64,000 nt of DNA. It comes from Pseudomonas multiresinivorans. Lineage in GTDB: Bacteria; Pseudomonadota; Gammaproteobacteria; Pseudomonadales; Pseudomonadaceae. Every line of letters begins with the position of its first letter. The first letter of the stretch is position 1. Below the pieces are notes generated by a model. It was not told where the DNA came from. It did no database searches and saw only the letters and a list, made by a program, of their open reading frames with translations. The stretch lies in the NCBI RefSeq assembly GCF_012971725.1, contig NZ_CP048833.1, forward strand, positions 6,076,001 through 6,140,000, in the 5' to 3' direction. Position numbers and translations under genes: made by a program. This document shows positions 35,545-42,886 of the stretch, in pieces.

Positions 35545-36663
35545 TCAGACCAGAACCAGATTGTCGCGATGCACCAATTCCGGCCCATCGACATAGCCCA
35601 ACAGGCTTTCGATGGCATCGGTCGGCTGACCGATGATCTTCTGCGCTTCGAGGGCACTGTAATTGGCCAGCCCACGGGCAATTTCACGCCCCTGTTGATC
35701 CACGCAAACGATCATCTCTCCGCGCCGGAAGCTGCCCTGCACGGCCTTCACACCGACCGGCAGCAGACTCTTGTGATCCTGAGCGACAGCCTTCACCGCA
35801 CCATCATCCAGCACCAGCGTGCCGCGCATCTGCAGGTGGCCGGCCAGCCACTGCTTGCGCGCCGCCTTGCGGCTCTGCTCGGGGGTCAACAGCGTGCCGA
35901 GACGCTCGCCGACACGCAGGCGATCGAGCACGCGCTCGATACGACCACCAACGATGACAGTGTGCGCACCGGAGCGGGCAGCGAGACGTGCCGCGCGCAG
36001 CTTGGTCTGCATACCGCCGCGACCCAGCGCACCACCGGTACCACCCGCCACCGCATCCAGAGCAGGATCATCGGCGCGAGCCTCGAAGATCAGCTCGGCA
36101 TCGGGATTGTTGCGCGGGTCGGCGTCGAACATGCCATCACGATCAGTGAGGATCACCAGCAGGTCAGCTTCGACCAGGTTGGCCACCAGCGCCGCCAACG
36201 TATCGTTGTCACCGAAGCGGATCTCATCGGTGACAACGGTGTCGTTCTCGTTGATCACCGGGATCACGCCGAGATCGACCAGCGTGCGCAGGGTATTGCG
36301 CCCGTTCAGGTAGCGTTTGCGGTCCGACAGGTCGTCATGGGTCAGCAACACCTGCGCGGTCTGCAGGCCATGCACACCGAAGCTGGACTCCCAGGCCTGC
36401 ACCAGGCCCATCTGCCCCACCGCGGCGGCAGCCTGCAGCTCGTGCATGTCACTAGGTCGGGAAACCCAACCCAGGCGACTCATACCCGCCGCGACGGCGC
36501 CCGAAGACACCAGCACCAGCTCGACACCCGCGCAATGCAGCGCGACCATCTGCTCGACCCATACCGCCATGGCGTCGCGATCCAGACCGCGACCATCGGC
36601 GGTCAGCAGCGCACTGCCAATCTTGACTACCCAGCGCTTGGCGCCAGTGACCTTCTCACGCAT
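35545..36663 (-). CDS. proB: Glutamate 5-kinase
   Basis: 372 residues. Amino-acid-kinase domain (KRWVVKIGSALLTADGRGLD, VLVSSGAVAAGM, FGDNDTLAALVANLVEADLLV) followed by a C-terminal PUA domain from about residue 280. First step of proline synthesis, feedback-inhibited by proline. Follows obg by 61 bp on the same strand. Confidence 0.97.
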   Translation of the reverse strand: MREKVTGAKRWVVKIGSALLTADGRGLDRDAMAVWVEQMVALHCAGVELVLVSSGAVAAGMSRLGWVSRPSDMHELQAAAAVGQMGLVQAWESSFGVHGLQTAQVLLTHDDLSDRKRYLNGRNTLRTLVDLGVIPVINENDTVVTDEIRFGDNDTLAALVANLVEADLLVILTDRDGMFDADPRNNPDAELIFEARADDPALDAVAGGTGGALGRGGMQTKLRAARLAARSGAHTVIVGGRIERVLDRLRVGERLGTLLTPEQSRKAARKQWLAGHLQMRGTLVLDDGAVKAVAQDHKSLLPVGVKAVQGSFRRGEMIVCVDQQGREIARGLANYSALEAQKIIGQPTDAIESLLGYVDGPELVHRDNLVLV

Positions 36664-36724
36664 ACCCTCAACCTTAGAAGTCAGGCTTCACACGTTTCAT
36701 CCGGACCGGCGGGCGCCGCTCCGA

Positions 36725-37945
36725 TCAAGGCACGTAGAAGATTTCCGGCCCATCGCCGTCGTCTTCGTCATCCTCGAAATCATCGTCATCCACATCGTCG
36801 ACATTCTTCAGACCGGAGCGACGCAGTGCACGGGCGTCGTCCAAGGCCTGCAGACGGGCGCGGGCCTCGTCCTCGATGCGCTGATCCAGCACCGCCAGAG
36901 CTTCGCCGAAGGCCGGCTCCTCCTCGATGCGCAGGGTGCGCTCGTCGAGGTACTTCATGATGTCCTGGCTCAGCTTCTCAGTGCCTTCGCGCTCCAGCGC
37001 AGAGATCACGTAGACCGGACCTTCCCAGCCCAGGCGCTCGACCACAGCCTGCTTGCGACGCTCCTGCTCTTCGGGCTCGAGGATCTGGTCCATCTTGTTC
37101 AGCACCAGCCAGCGGTCTCGCTCGGTCAGCGCCGGACTGAATTTCTCCAGCTCGTGGACGATGGTTTCCGCGGCATCGGCCGGGTCACTTTCATCCAGCG
37201 GCGCCATGTCGACGATGTGCAGCAGCAGGCGGGTACGCGCCAGGTGCTTGAGGAAGCGGATACCCAGGCCGGCGCCTTCGGCAGCACCCTCGATCAGACC
37301 AGGAATATCGGCGACCACGAAGCTCTTGAAGCGACCAACACTGACCACGCCCAGGTTCGGCACCAGGGTGGTGAAGGGATAATCGGCAACCTTCGGCTTG
37401 GCGGCAGACACCGCACGAATGAAGGTGCTCTTGCCAGCATTCGGCAGACCGAGCAGACCGACGTCCGCCAGCACCTTCAGCTCCAGCTTGAGATCGCGCG
37501 CATCACCGGGCTTGCCCGGAGTGGTCTGGCGCGGCGCACGGTTGGTGCTGGACTTGAAACGGGTGTTACCCAGTCCGTGCCAACCGCCCTGCGCAACCAT
37601 GATGCGCTGACCGGCAGTGGTCAGGTCGCCGATGATTTCCTGGGTATTGGCATCAATGATGGTGGTACCGACCGGTACGGGGAGGACGAGATCGTCACCC
37701 TTGGCGCCCGTGCAGTCCTTGCTGCCGCCGTTCTCGCCACGCTGGGCGTCGAAACGACGGGTGTAGCGGTAGTCCACCAGGGTGTTCAGGTTCTCGTCGG
37801 CCTCGAGATACACCGAGCCGCCGTCGCCACCGTCACCGCCGTTGGGACCGCCTTTCTCGATGAACTTCTCGCGGCGGAAGCTCATGAGGCCGTTGCCGCC
37901 GTCACCGGCTTTCACGTGGATGGATACTTCGTCGACGAATTTCAT
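36725..37945 (-). CDS. obg: GTPase Obg/CgtA
   Basis: 406 residues with start ATG AAA TTC GTC at 37945. Glycine-rich Obg fold (KAGDGGNGLMSFRREKF, GGPNGGDGGDGGSV), G domain with GLPNAGKSTF, DIPGLIEGA, NKMD, and an acidic tail (DVDDDDFEDDEDDGD). Essential GTPase in 50S assembly and stringent response. Downstream of rplU-rpmA, separated by a terminator-like hairpin at 38059-38089. Confidence 0.97.
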   Translation of the reverse strand: MKFVDEVSIHVKAGDGGNGLMSFRREKFIEKGGPNGGDGGDGGSVYLEADENLNTLVDYRYTRRFDAQRGENGGSKDCTGAKGDDLVLPVPVGTTIIDANTQEIIGDLTTAGQRIMVAQGGWHGLGNTRFKSSTNRAPRQTTPGKPGDARDLKLELKVLADVGLLGLPNAGKSTFIRAVSAAKPKVADYPFTTLVPNLGVVSVGRFKSFVVADIPGLIEGAAEGAGLGIRFLKHLARTRLLLHIVDMAPLDESDPADAAETIVHELEKFSPALTERDRWLVLNKMDQILEPEEQERRKQAVVERLGWEGPVYVISALEREGTEKLSQDIMKYLDERTLRIEEEPAFGEALAVLDQRIEDEARARLQALDDARALRRSGLKNVDDVDDDDFEDDEDDGDGPEIFYVP

Positions 37946-38058
37946 TGCGAACGCCTCCCGCCTAGCGGCGGGTTGAAAATAAGAAAAGGAGCATAGGATA
38001 CAGCCAAGTCCGCGCAAACACCCGAACCGACAGCACCTCGCCTGGAAACGCCAGAAAC

Positions 38059-38089
38059 AAAAAAGCCCCGTCGCGAGACAGGGCTTTTT
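38059..38089 (-). terminator. Hairpin between rpmA and obg
   Basis: AAAAAGCCC...GGGCTTTTT with an inner TC-GCGA-GA stem. It may end most rplU-rpmA transcripts and let some reach obg. Confidence 0.8.
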
Positions 38090-38103
38090 CAGTGAGAGCT
38101 CGC

Positions 38104-38361
38104 TTAGGCAGCGACGACGCTTACATAGCGACGGCCAAAGGCGCCTTTCACTTCGAACTTGATCACGCCGTCGACTTTAGCGAACAGGGTGTGATCCTTG
38201 CCCATGCCAACGCCGTAGCCAGCGTGGAACTGGGTGCCGCGCTGACGCACGATGATGTTGCCTGCTTTAACAGCCTGGCTACCGAACAGCTTCACGCCAA
38301 GACGTTTGCTTTCTGAGTCGCGGCCGTTGCGGGTACTACCGCCAGCTTTTTTGTGTGCCAT
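38104..38361 (-). CDS. rpmA: 50S ribosomal protein L27
   Basis: 85 residues. MAHKKAGGSTRNGRDSESKR is the canonical N-terminus reaching the peptidyl transferase centre. 23 bp after rplU, co-transcribed. Confidence 0.98.
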   Translation of the reverse strand: MAHKKAGGSTRNGRDSESKRLGVKLFGSQAVKAGNIIVRQRGTQFHAGYGVGMGKDHTLFAKVDGVIKFEVKGAFGRRYVSVVAA

Positions 38362-38384
38362 GAGTCAATTCTCCTGAAGAGGAA

Positions 38385-38696
38385 TTAGGCCTGGATGCCG
38401 GTGATTTTGATTTCAGTGAACCACTGGCGGTGGCCCTGACGCTTCATGTGGTGCTTGCGGCGGCGGAACTTGATGATGCGGATTTTATCGTGACGACCGT
38501 GGGAAACCACTTCTGCAGTCACTTTCGCGCCTTCTACCACCGGCAGGCCGATCTTGACGTCATCGCCATTGGCAACCAGCAGGATACGATCCAGGTTGAT
38601 CGCTTCGCCGGTGGCAACGTCGAGTTTCTCGACCTTGAGGAATTCGCCTTCGGTGACTTTGTATTGCTTGCCACCAGTAACAATTACTGCGTACAT
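38385..38696 (-). CDS. rplU: 50S ribosomal protein L21
   Basis: 103 residues from ATG TAC GCA GTA at 38696; the frame upstream is spurious. Signature KFRRRKHHMKRQGHRQ near the C-terminus. Binds 23S rRNA. First gene of rplU-rpmA(-obg), divergent from ispB. Confidence 0.98.
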   Translation of the reverse strand: MYAVIVTGGKQYKVTEGEFLKVEKLDVATGEAINLDRILLVANGDDVKIGLPVVEGAKVTAEVVSHGRHDKIRIIKFRRRKHHMKRQGHRQWFTEIKITGIQA

Positions 38697-38938
38697 CTGG
38701 ATGTCTCCGTTAGACCTGCTCACCCGACGCTTTATAGAAAGAGGAATCGGTCGGCATGGCTGCATGGGGCCGGAAAGGACGCCCGTGCAATTGCGTAAGG
38801 CAGGATATGCCAGGGAAGTTCGGGGCCGCGATTCTACGCAAACACTCGGCGCGGATCAAGCCCCATGGGGCCTCGCCTTGACAGGTCTTCCCCGCGGCAC
38901 CTAGCATGCCGCGCAATCTACGAGGAGCGCTGTCTTTA

Positions 38939-39907
38939 ATGCAACCCCAGGCTTTCTATCGCGTGGTGGCGGACGACTTCACCGCCGTCGACGGTATCAT
39001 CCGTCGCCAACTCACTTCCCGCGTTCCCCTGGTGGAAAAGATCGGCGACTACATCATCTCCGCCGGCGGCAAGCGTCTTCGCCCGCTGCTGGTGCTCCTC
39101 TCGGGCAAAGCCCTGGGCTATTCGGGCGATGACCTGAAGCTGCTGGCCGCCACCATCGAATTTCTGCACACCTCCACCCTGCTGCACGACGACGTGGTCG
39201 ACGCCTCCGGCCTGCGCCGCGGCCGCGCCACCGCCAATGCACAGTGGGGCAACGCGCCGAGCGTGCTGGTGGGCGATTTCCTCTATGCGCGCTCCTTCGA
39301 AATGATGGTCGAACTGGGCTCCATGCCGGTCATGCGCATCATTTCCCAAGCCACCCGCGTGATCGCCGAAGGCGAAGTGCTGCAACTGTCCAAGGTACGC
39401 GACGCCAGCACCACCGAAGAAACCTACATGGAAGTCATCCGCGGCAAGACCGCGATGCTCTTCGAAGCCTCCACCCACAGCGCCGCCGCGCTGGCCAACG
39501 CACAGCCGGAGCAATCCGAGGCGCTGCGCCTGTTCGGCGATGCTCTGGGCATCGCCTTCCAGCTGGTGGACGACCTGCTCGACTACCGCGGCGACGCCGC
39601 CAGCCTGGGCAAGAACGTCGGCGACGACCTCGCCGAAGGCAAGCCCACCCTGCCGCTGATCGCCACCATGCGCAACGGCACCCCGGAACAGGCTGCGCTG
39701 GTGCGCAAGGCCATCCAGCAGGGCGGCAGCCAGGACCTGGAAGGCATCCGCGCCGCCGTGGAAGCCGCCGGCGCGCTGGACTACACCGCCAACCTGGCCC
39801 GCGAGTATGCCGCCCGCGCCGTCGACTGCCTGAAGGCGCTGCCGGACAACGAATACCGCGCCGCGCTGATCGAGCTGGCCGAGTTCGCCGTCGCCCGCAC
39901 GCACTGA
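38939..39907 (+). CDS. ispB: Octaprenyl/nonaprenyl diphosphate synthase
   Basis: 322 residues with start ATG CAA CCC CAG at 38939 (GAGGAG upstream); the ATG at 38906 is less likely. Both aspartate-rich magnesium motifs are intact: LHDDVVD and the second QLVDDLLDYRG; GGKRLRP is also present. Makes the long isoprenoid side chain of ubiquinone (UQ-9 in Pseudomonas). Usual neighbour of rplU. Confidence 0.97.
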   Translation: MQPQAFYRVVADDFTAVDGIIRRQLTSRVPLVEKIGDYIISAGGKRLRPLLVLLSGKALGYSGDDLKLLAATIEFLHTSTLLHDDVVDASGLRRGRATANAQWGNAPSVLVGDFLYARSFEMMVELGSMPVMRIISQATRVIAEGEVLQLSKVRDASTTEETYMEVIRGKTAMLFEASTHSAAALANAQPEQSEALRLFGDALGIAFQLVDDLLDYRGDAASLGKNVGDDLAEGKPTLPLIATMRNGTPEQAALVRKAIQQGGSQDLEGIRAAVEAAGALDYTANLAREYAARAVDCLKALPDNEYRAALIELAEFAVARTH

Positions 39908-39922
39908 TCCGCCGTTTCGCCA

Positions 39923-39955
39923 AAGCCCGCCCCGGTTCGCCGCGGCGGGCTTTTT
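39923..39955 (+). terminator. Terminator after ispB
   Basis: AAGCCCGCC...GGCGGGCTTTTT with a GC-rich loop region. Confidence 0.85.
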
Positions 39956-40029
39956 GTTGCCTGTCCGTTGATCGGGAACAACAGATCGTCGCCGGCGCGA
40001 AATTTTTTCCAATTCAGGCTTGCTATTGA

Positions 40030-40048
40030 GATAATAAGAATTATTCTC
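40030..40048. promoter_or_regulatory. Fur box before the small gene at 40078
   Basis: GATAATAAGAATTATTCTC matches 15 of 19 positions of the Fur consensus GATAATGATAATCATTATC. It is 29 bp before the start codon, inside the likely core promoter. Confidence 0.8.
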
Positions 40049-40077
40049 ATTAAACGGTCTGCACGGAGGAACACGCC

Positions 40078-40302
40078 ATGACCTACATGATCGACGCCTG
40101 GCTGGATCGCCCGCACCCCTACCTGCGCATTCTGCATCGGGACACTGGAGAAGTCTGCGCGGTGCTGGAGGAAGAGGCCCTGGATGAGCTGCGCGAACAG
40201 GGCGGCCTGGAGCTGTCCGAGCTCAATACCAGCGAACCGCTGGTACTCAAGGAGCTGGTGCGCAACCTGTTCCTGTTCTGTTACGCCCGCGCACTGCGCT
40301 AG
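40078..40302 (+). CDS. Small conserved protein, iron-regulated (PA4570-like)
   Basis: 74 residues, acidic, no membrane helix or signal (MTYMIDAWLDRPHPYLRIL, then VLEEEALDELREQGGLEL). GGAGGA ribosome site. By position and sequence it corresponds to P. aeruginosa PA4570, which I remember as an iron-starvation-induced gene; its function is unknown. The Fur box upstream fits iron repression. A cytochrome c gene that follows in P. aeruginosa is absent here and replaced by REP sequence. Confidence 0.85.
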   Translation: MTYMIDAWLDRPHPYLRILHRDTGEVCAVLEEEALDELREQGGLELSELNTSEPLVLKELVRNLFLFCYARALR

Positions 40303-40320
40303 TCGACCACAACCACGACT

Positions 40321-40405
40321 GTAGGAGCGAGCTTGCTCGCGAACAACCCTTGCAGCGGTGCCGAGAGGTTCGCGAGCAATGGCTGGGCGCCCCCCTCGGT
40401 CCTAC
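40321..40405. repeat. Degenerate REP pair
   Basis: GTAGGAGCGAGCTTGCTCGC faces a decayed partner (GGTTCGCGAGCAATGGC...GGTCCTAC) in which the second arm has drifted. Confidence 0.75.
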
Positions 40406-40483
40406 AAAAAGCAGGTGCAGTGCAAAGATTGCGGCGGCGCAGGACGCGTCGTCGGTGCTCCGCCGCCCGGGAGGCGGATGCAC

Positions 40484-40508
40484 AAAGGGGCGCCGAAGCG
40501 CCCCTTTT
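40484..40508. terminator. Terminator downstream of fklB (bidirectional)
   Basis: AAAGGGGCGC-CGAA-GCGCCCCTTTT, 48 bp past the fklB stop. It can also stop transcripts coming from 40302. Confidence 0.85.
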
Positions 40509-40555
40509 CCTGCGGAGCGGCCAGGGATGGCACTCCGCAGTGAACCCTCATGGAG

Positions 40556-41173
40556 TCAGAGGATTTCCAGCAGCTCGACATCGAACACCAGCACGCTGTG
40601 CGGCGGGATGCTGCCGACGGCCTGGCCGCCATAGGCCAGCTCGCTCGGTACGTGCAGGCGCCATTTGCTGCCGGCGTTCATCAGTTGCAGGGCCTCGACC
40701 CAGCCGGCAATCACGCCGCCCACCGGGAATTCGGCCGGCTGGCCGCGCTCGTAGGAGCTGTCGAAGACGGTGCCATCGACCAGGGTGCCGTGGTAGTGGG
40801 TACGCACGGTGTCCTCGCGGGACGGCTTGGCGCCTTCGCCGCTGACCAGCACTTCGTACTGCAGGCCGGACGGCAGGACAGTAATGCCTTCGCGCCTGGC
40901 GTTTTCCACCAGGTACTCGCGGCCAACGGCGGCGGCGGCTTCGGCTTTGACCTGGGCTTCGGCCTGCATGCGTTCGCGGATCACCTGGAAGCTGGCGGAC
41001 AGGGCTTCGCCCGGAACACGGCTTCCGGCGCCGGCGTAGGCGTCGGACAGGCCAGCGAGGATGGCGCCGAGAGTCATGCCCGGAACCGGGTTCTCGCGCA
41101 GCTGGTCGCCCAACTGACGGCCGATACCGTAGCTGACGCGGGCTTCGTCGGTGGAAAGATTGAGTTCGCTCAT
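40556..41173 (-). CDS. fklB: FKBP-type peptidyl-prolyl isomerase FklB
   Basis: 205 residues (start MSELNLS at 41173). An N-terminal helical dimerisation domain (residues 1-85, VSYGIGRQLGDQL and so on) is followed by the FKBP domain with VRTHYHGTLVDGTVFDSSYERG, GVIAGWVEALQLM and PSELAYGGQ. FKBP22/Mip-like fold. No signal peptide is visible, so it is cytoplasmic. Monocistronic. Confidence 0.93.
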   Translation of the reverse strand: MSELNLSTDEARVSYGIGRQLGDQLRENPVPGMTLGAILAGLSDAYAGAGSRVPGEALSASFQVIRERMQAEAQVKAEAAAAVGREYLVENARREGITVLPSGLQYEVLVSGEGAKPSREDTVRTHYHGTLVDGTVFDSSYERGQPAEFPVGGVIAGWVEALQLMNAGSKWRLHVPSELAYGGQAVGSIPPHSVLVFDVELLEIL

Positions 41174-41282
41174 GGCGGCGCTCCGCTGGGGGTTCAAAAA
41201 AGGGCCGCCAGCCTAGCACACATGCACCGCCGCCCCCACCGCGCGAGCCTCGCGCAGCGGGATGGGCCCGGCGCCCGGGAAC

Positions 41283-41579
41283 CTAATGCAGTGGGATGGT
41301 CACGCCCGCGCCGATGTCGCGCTCATCATCCATGCCGCACATCTCGTCATGCACCACGGCATGCACGAGATGGAAGGGAACGTTGGGTAACGCGCGGAGC
41401 ACTTCTCGCGCATGGGCAACGGAGCGCACGCTGATGACGTGCCCGGCCTCGTCCTGGACCGGGTAGAAGCGCGCGCCCATGCGCGCCTCCAGCACGTAGA
41501 TATCGCCCTCCAGCGACACCAGGTTGATCTCGTCGATGTCGCCTGCAACGGAGCGGCTGGTCAGTTCCTGCAGATTCAT
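41283..41579 (-). CDS. Conserved hypothetical protein (DUF6482-like)
   Basis: 98 residues from ATG AAC CTG CAG at 41579 (AGGAGG upstream). Carries LVSLEGDIYVLEARMGAR, SVAHAREVLRALP and HAVVHDEMCGM, which I associate from memory with the Pseudomonas DUF6482 family. Soluble; no catalytic motif recognised. Matches the PA4573 position of P. aeruginosa. Confidence 0.75.
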   Translation of the reverse strand: MNLQELTSRSVAGDIDEINLVSLEGDIYVLEARMGARFYPVQDEAGHVISVRSVAHAREVLRALPNVPFHLVHAVVHDEMCGMDDERDIGAGVTIPLH

Positions 41580-41705
41580 GTGCTGCACCTCCTGCGGATT
41601 GATCCACGCGGAAAGTCTTGACCAGTAGGCGCTCACCGCAAGGTGAAAACGCAACCGCCCGTCCGTTTTGCAACGGCCGGGCGGCGTGGATGGTGCAGCA
41701 GGGTT

Positions 41706-42200
41706 TCAGTGATCGTGGCGCGTGGCCTTGTCCAGGTAGCCCATGGCAAAGGCCGAGAGGACGAAGGTGAGGTGCATGATCACGTACCACATCAGCTTGT
41801 TGTCTTCGATGTTCTTGGCGTCCATGAAGATGCGCAGCAGGTGGATCGAGGAAATCGCGACGATGGAGGCCGCCACCTTGTTCTTCAGCGAACTGGCGTC
41901 CATCTTGCCGAGCCAGCTGAGCTTTTCCTTGCCTTCGTCGATATCCAGCTGCGACACGAAGTTTTCGTAGCCGGAGAACATCACCATCACCAGCAGGCCA
42001 CCGACCAGGGCCATGTCGATCAGCGACAACAGCACCAGGATCAGGTCCGCCTCGGCGATGCTGAAGATGCTGGGCAGGATGTGGAAGATTTCCTGGAAGA
42101 ATTTGATGGTCAGCGCCAGCAAGGCCAGCGACAGGCCGATGTAGATCGGCGCCAGCAGCCAGCGCGCGGCGTACAGGGAGTTTTCGACGAATCGTTCCAT
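41706..42200 (-). CDS. YqhA family membrane protein (UPF0114)
   Basis: 164 residues with four membrane helices (LLAPIYIGLSLALLALTI, LILVLLSLIDMALVGGLLV, KVAASIVAISSIHLLRIF and LMWYVIMHLTFVLSAFAMG). Conserved SGYENFVSQLDI and LGKMDASSLKNKVAASI match the UPF0114/TIGR00645 family. Inner membrane protein of unknown function. Confidence 0.92.
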   Translation of the reverse strand: MERFVENSLYAARWLLAPIYIGLSLALLALTIKFFQEIFHILPSIFSIAEADLILVLLSLIDMALVGGLLVMVMFSGYENFVSQLDIDEGKEKLSWLGKMDASSLKNKVAASIVAISSIHLLRIFMDAKNIEDNKLMWYVIMHLTFVLSAFAMGYLDKATRHDH

Positions 42201-42403
42201 GGTGCTCGCAGGAGAGGTCTTGGGAAAAGGGCGGCCGCAGTATAGCGGATGGTCTTTGCGAGTTATCCCGGCTTTCTATAGATAAATATGTCTGTGGATA
42301 AATAGGTGGGCGGCCACGGTATGAAACCGTAGCAGCCAAGCGCCCCGCGGCTTTCAGCGGATAGTGCAGGGACTGCACAATCCCTCTCTCAGCCTTTAAG
42401 ACC

Positions 42404-42745
42404 TCAACCCTCGGGGCGGAACTGGAAGTTGCCGACATGGCGCGAACGCTCGCCGTTCAGGCGGCGCAATTCGCCTTGCAAGTGCAACTGCCAGATGGGG
42501 GGATCGTCCGCAACGATGTAGCCCTGCTGGGCCAGGCAGTCGGAGATCGCTTCGAGCACACCTTCGGCCACGAAAGGCCCGCAGAACGGGCCCTGCGCCT
42601 TGATGGCGGTGGGCTGCGCACCGGACATGCCGGCGGCGCACAACAAGGTCCAGAGTCCATTCTCTCCGGCCAGCGGCCTGATCTCGCACTCGATGCGCGT
42701 GGTCAGCCCCAGACAGGGGCGGATAAGGCAGAGGTTACGCGGCAT
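42404..42745 (-). CDS. Conserved hypothetical protein (PA4575-like)
   Basis: 113 residues, MPRNLCLIRPCLGLTTRIE at the start. Three N-terminal cysteines and one in ISDCLAQQGY. No signal peptide, membrane helix or known domain. Lies between the Lon-like gene and the YqhA gene on the same strand, as in P. aeruginosa. The 203 bp to the YqhA gene hold an AT-rich stretch (42270-42310) that may contain the YqhA promoter. Confidence 0.7.
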   Translation of the reverse strand: MPRNLCLIRPCLGLTTRIECEIRPLAGENGLWTLLCAAGMSGAQPTAIKAQGPFCGPFVAEGVLEAISDCLAQQGYIVADDPPIWQLHLQGELRRLNGERSRHVGNFQFRPEG

Positions 42746-42841
42746 GGCGGCACCCTCGCGGTTGTCCTGAGATTGAGACTACACCCAGGTTCTGACACGC
42801 GAAAGTGCGGATTTATCCGGCTATCTTGCGGGCAACGGCGT

Positions 42842-42876
42842 GAAAATGGCGCCGGTGGAATGTCCCGACCGGCGCC
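42842..42876 (-). terminator. Terminator after the Lon-like protease gene
   Basis: GGCGCCGGT stem with an 11-nt loop and ACCGGCGCC, followed on the minus strand by ATTTTCA. The U tract is weak. Confidence 0.6.
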
Positions 42877-42886
42877 CTGGCCGTAC

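Noticed and set aside
40358..40543. 61-codon frame with CKDCGGAGRV, resembling a DnaJ-type CxxCxGxG zinc-finger half
   Set aside because: It starts inside the REP repeat, has only one CxxC, no ribosome site, and ends over the fklB terminator. Likely chance.
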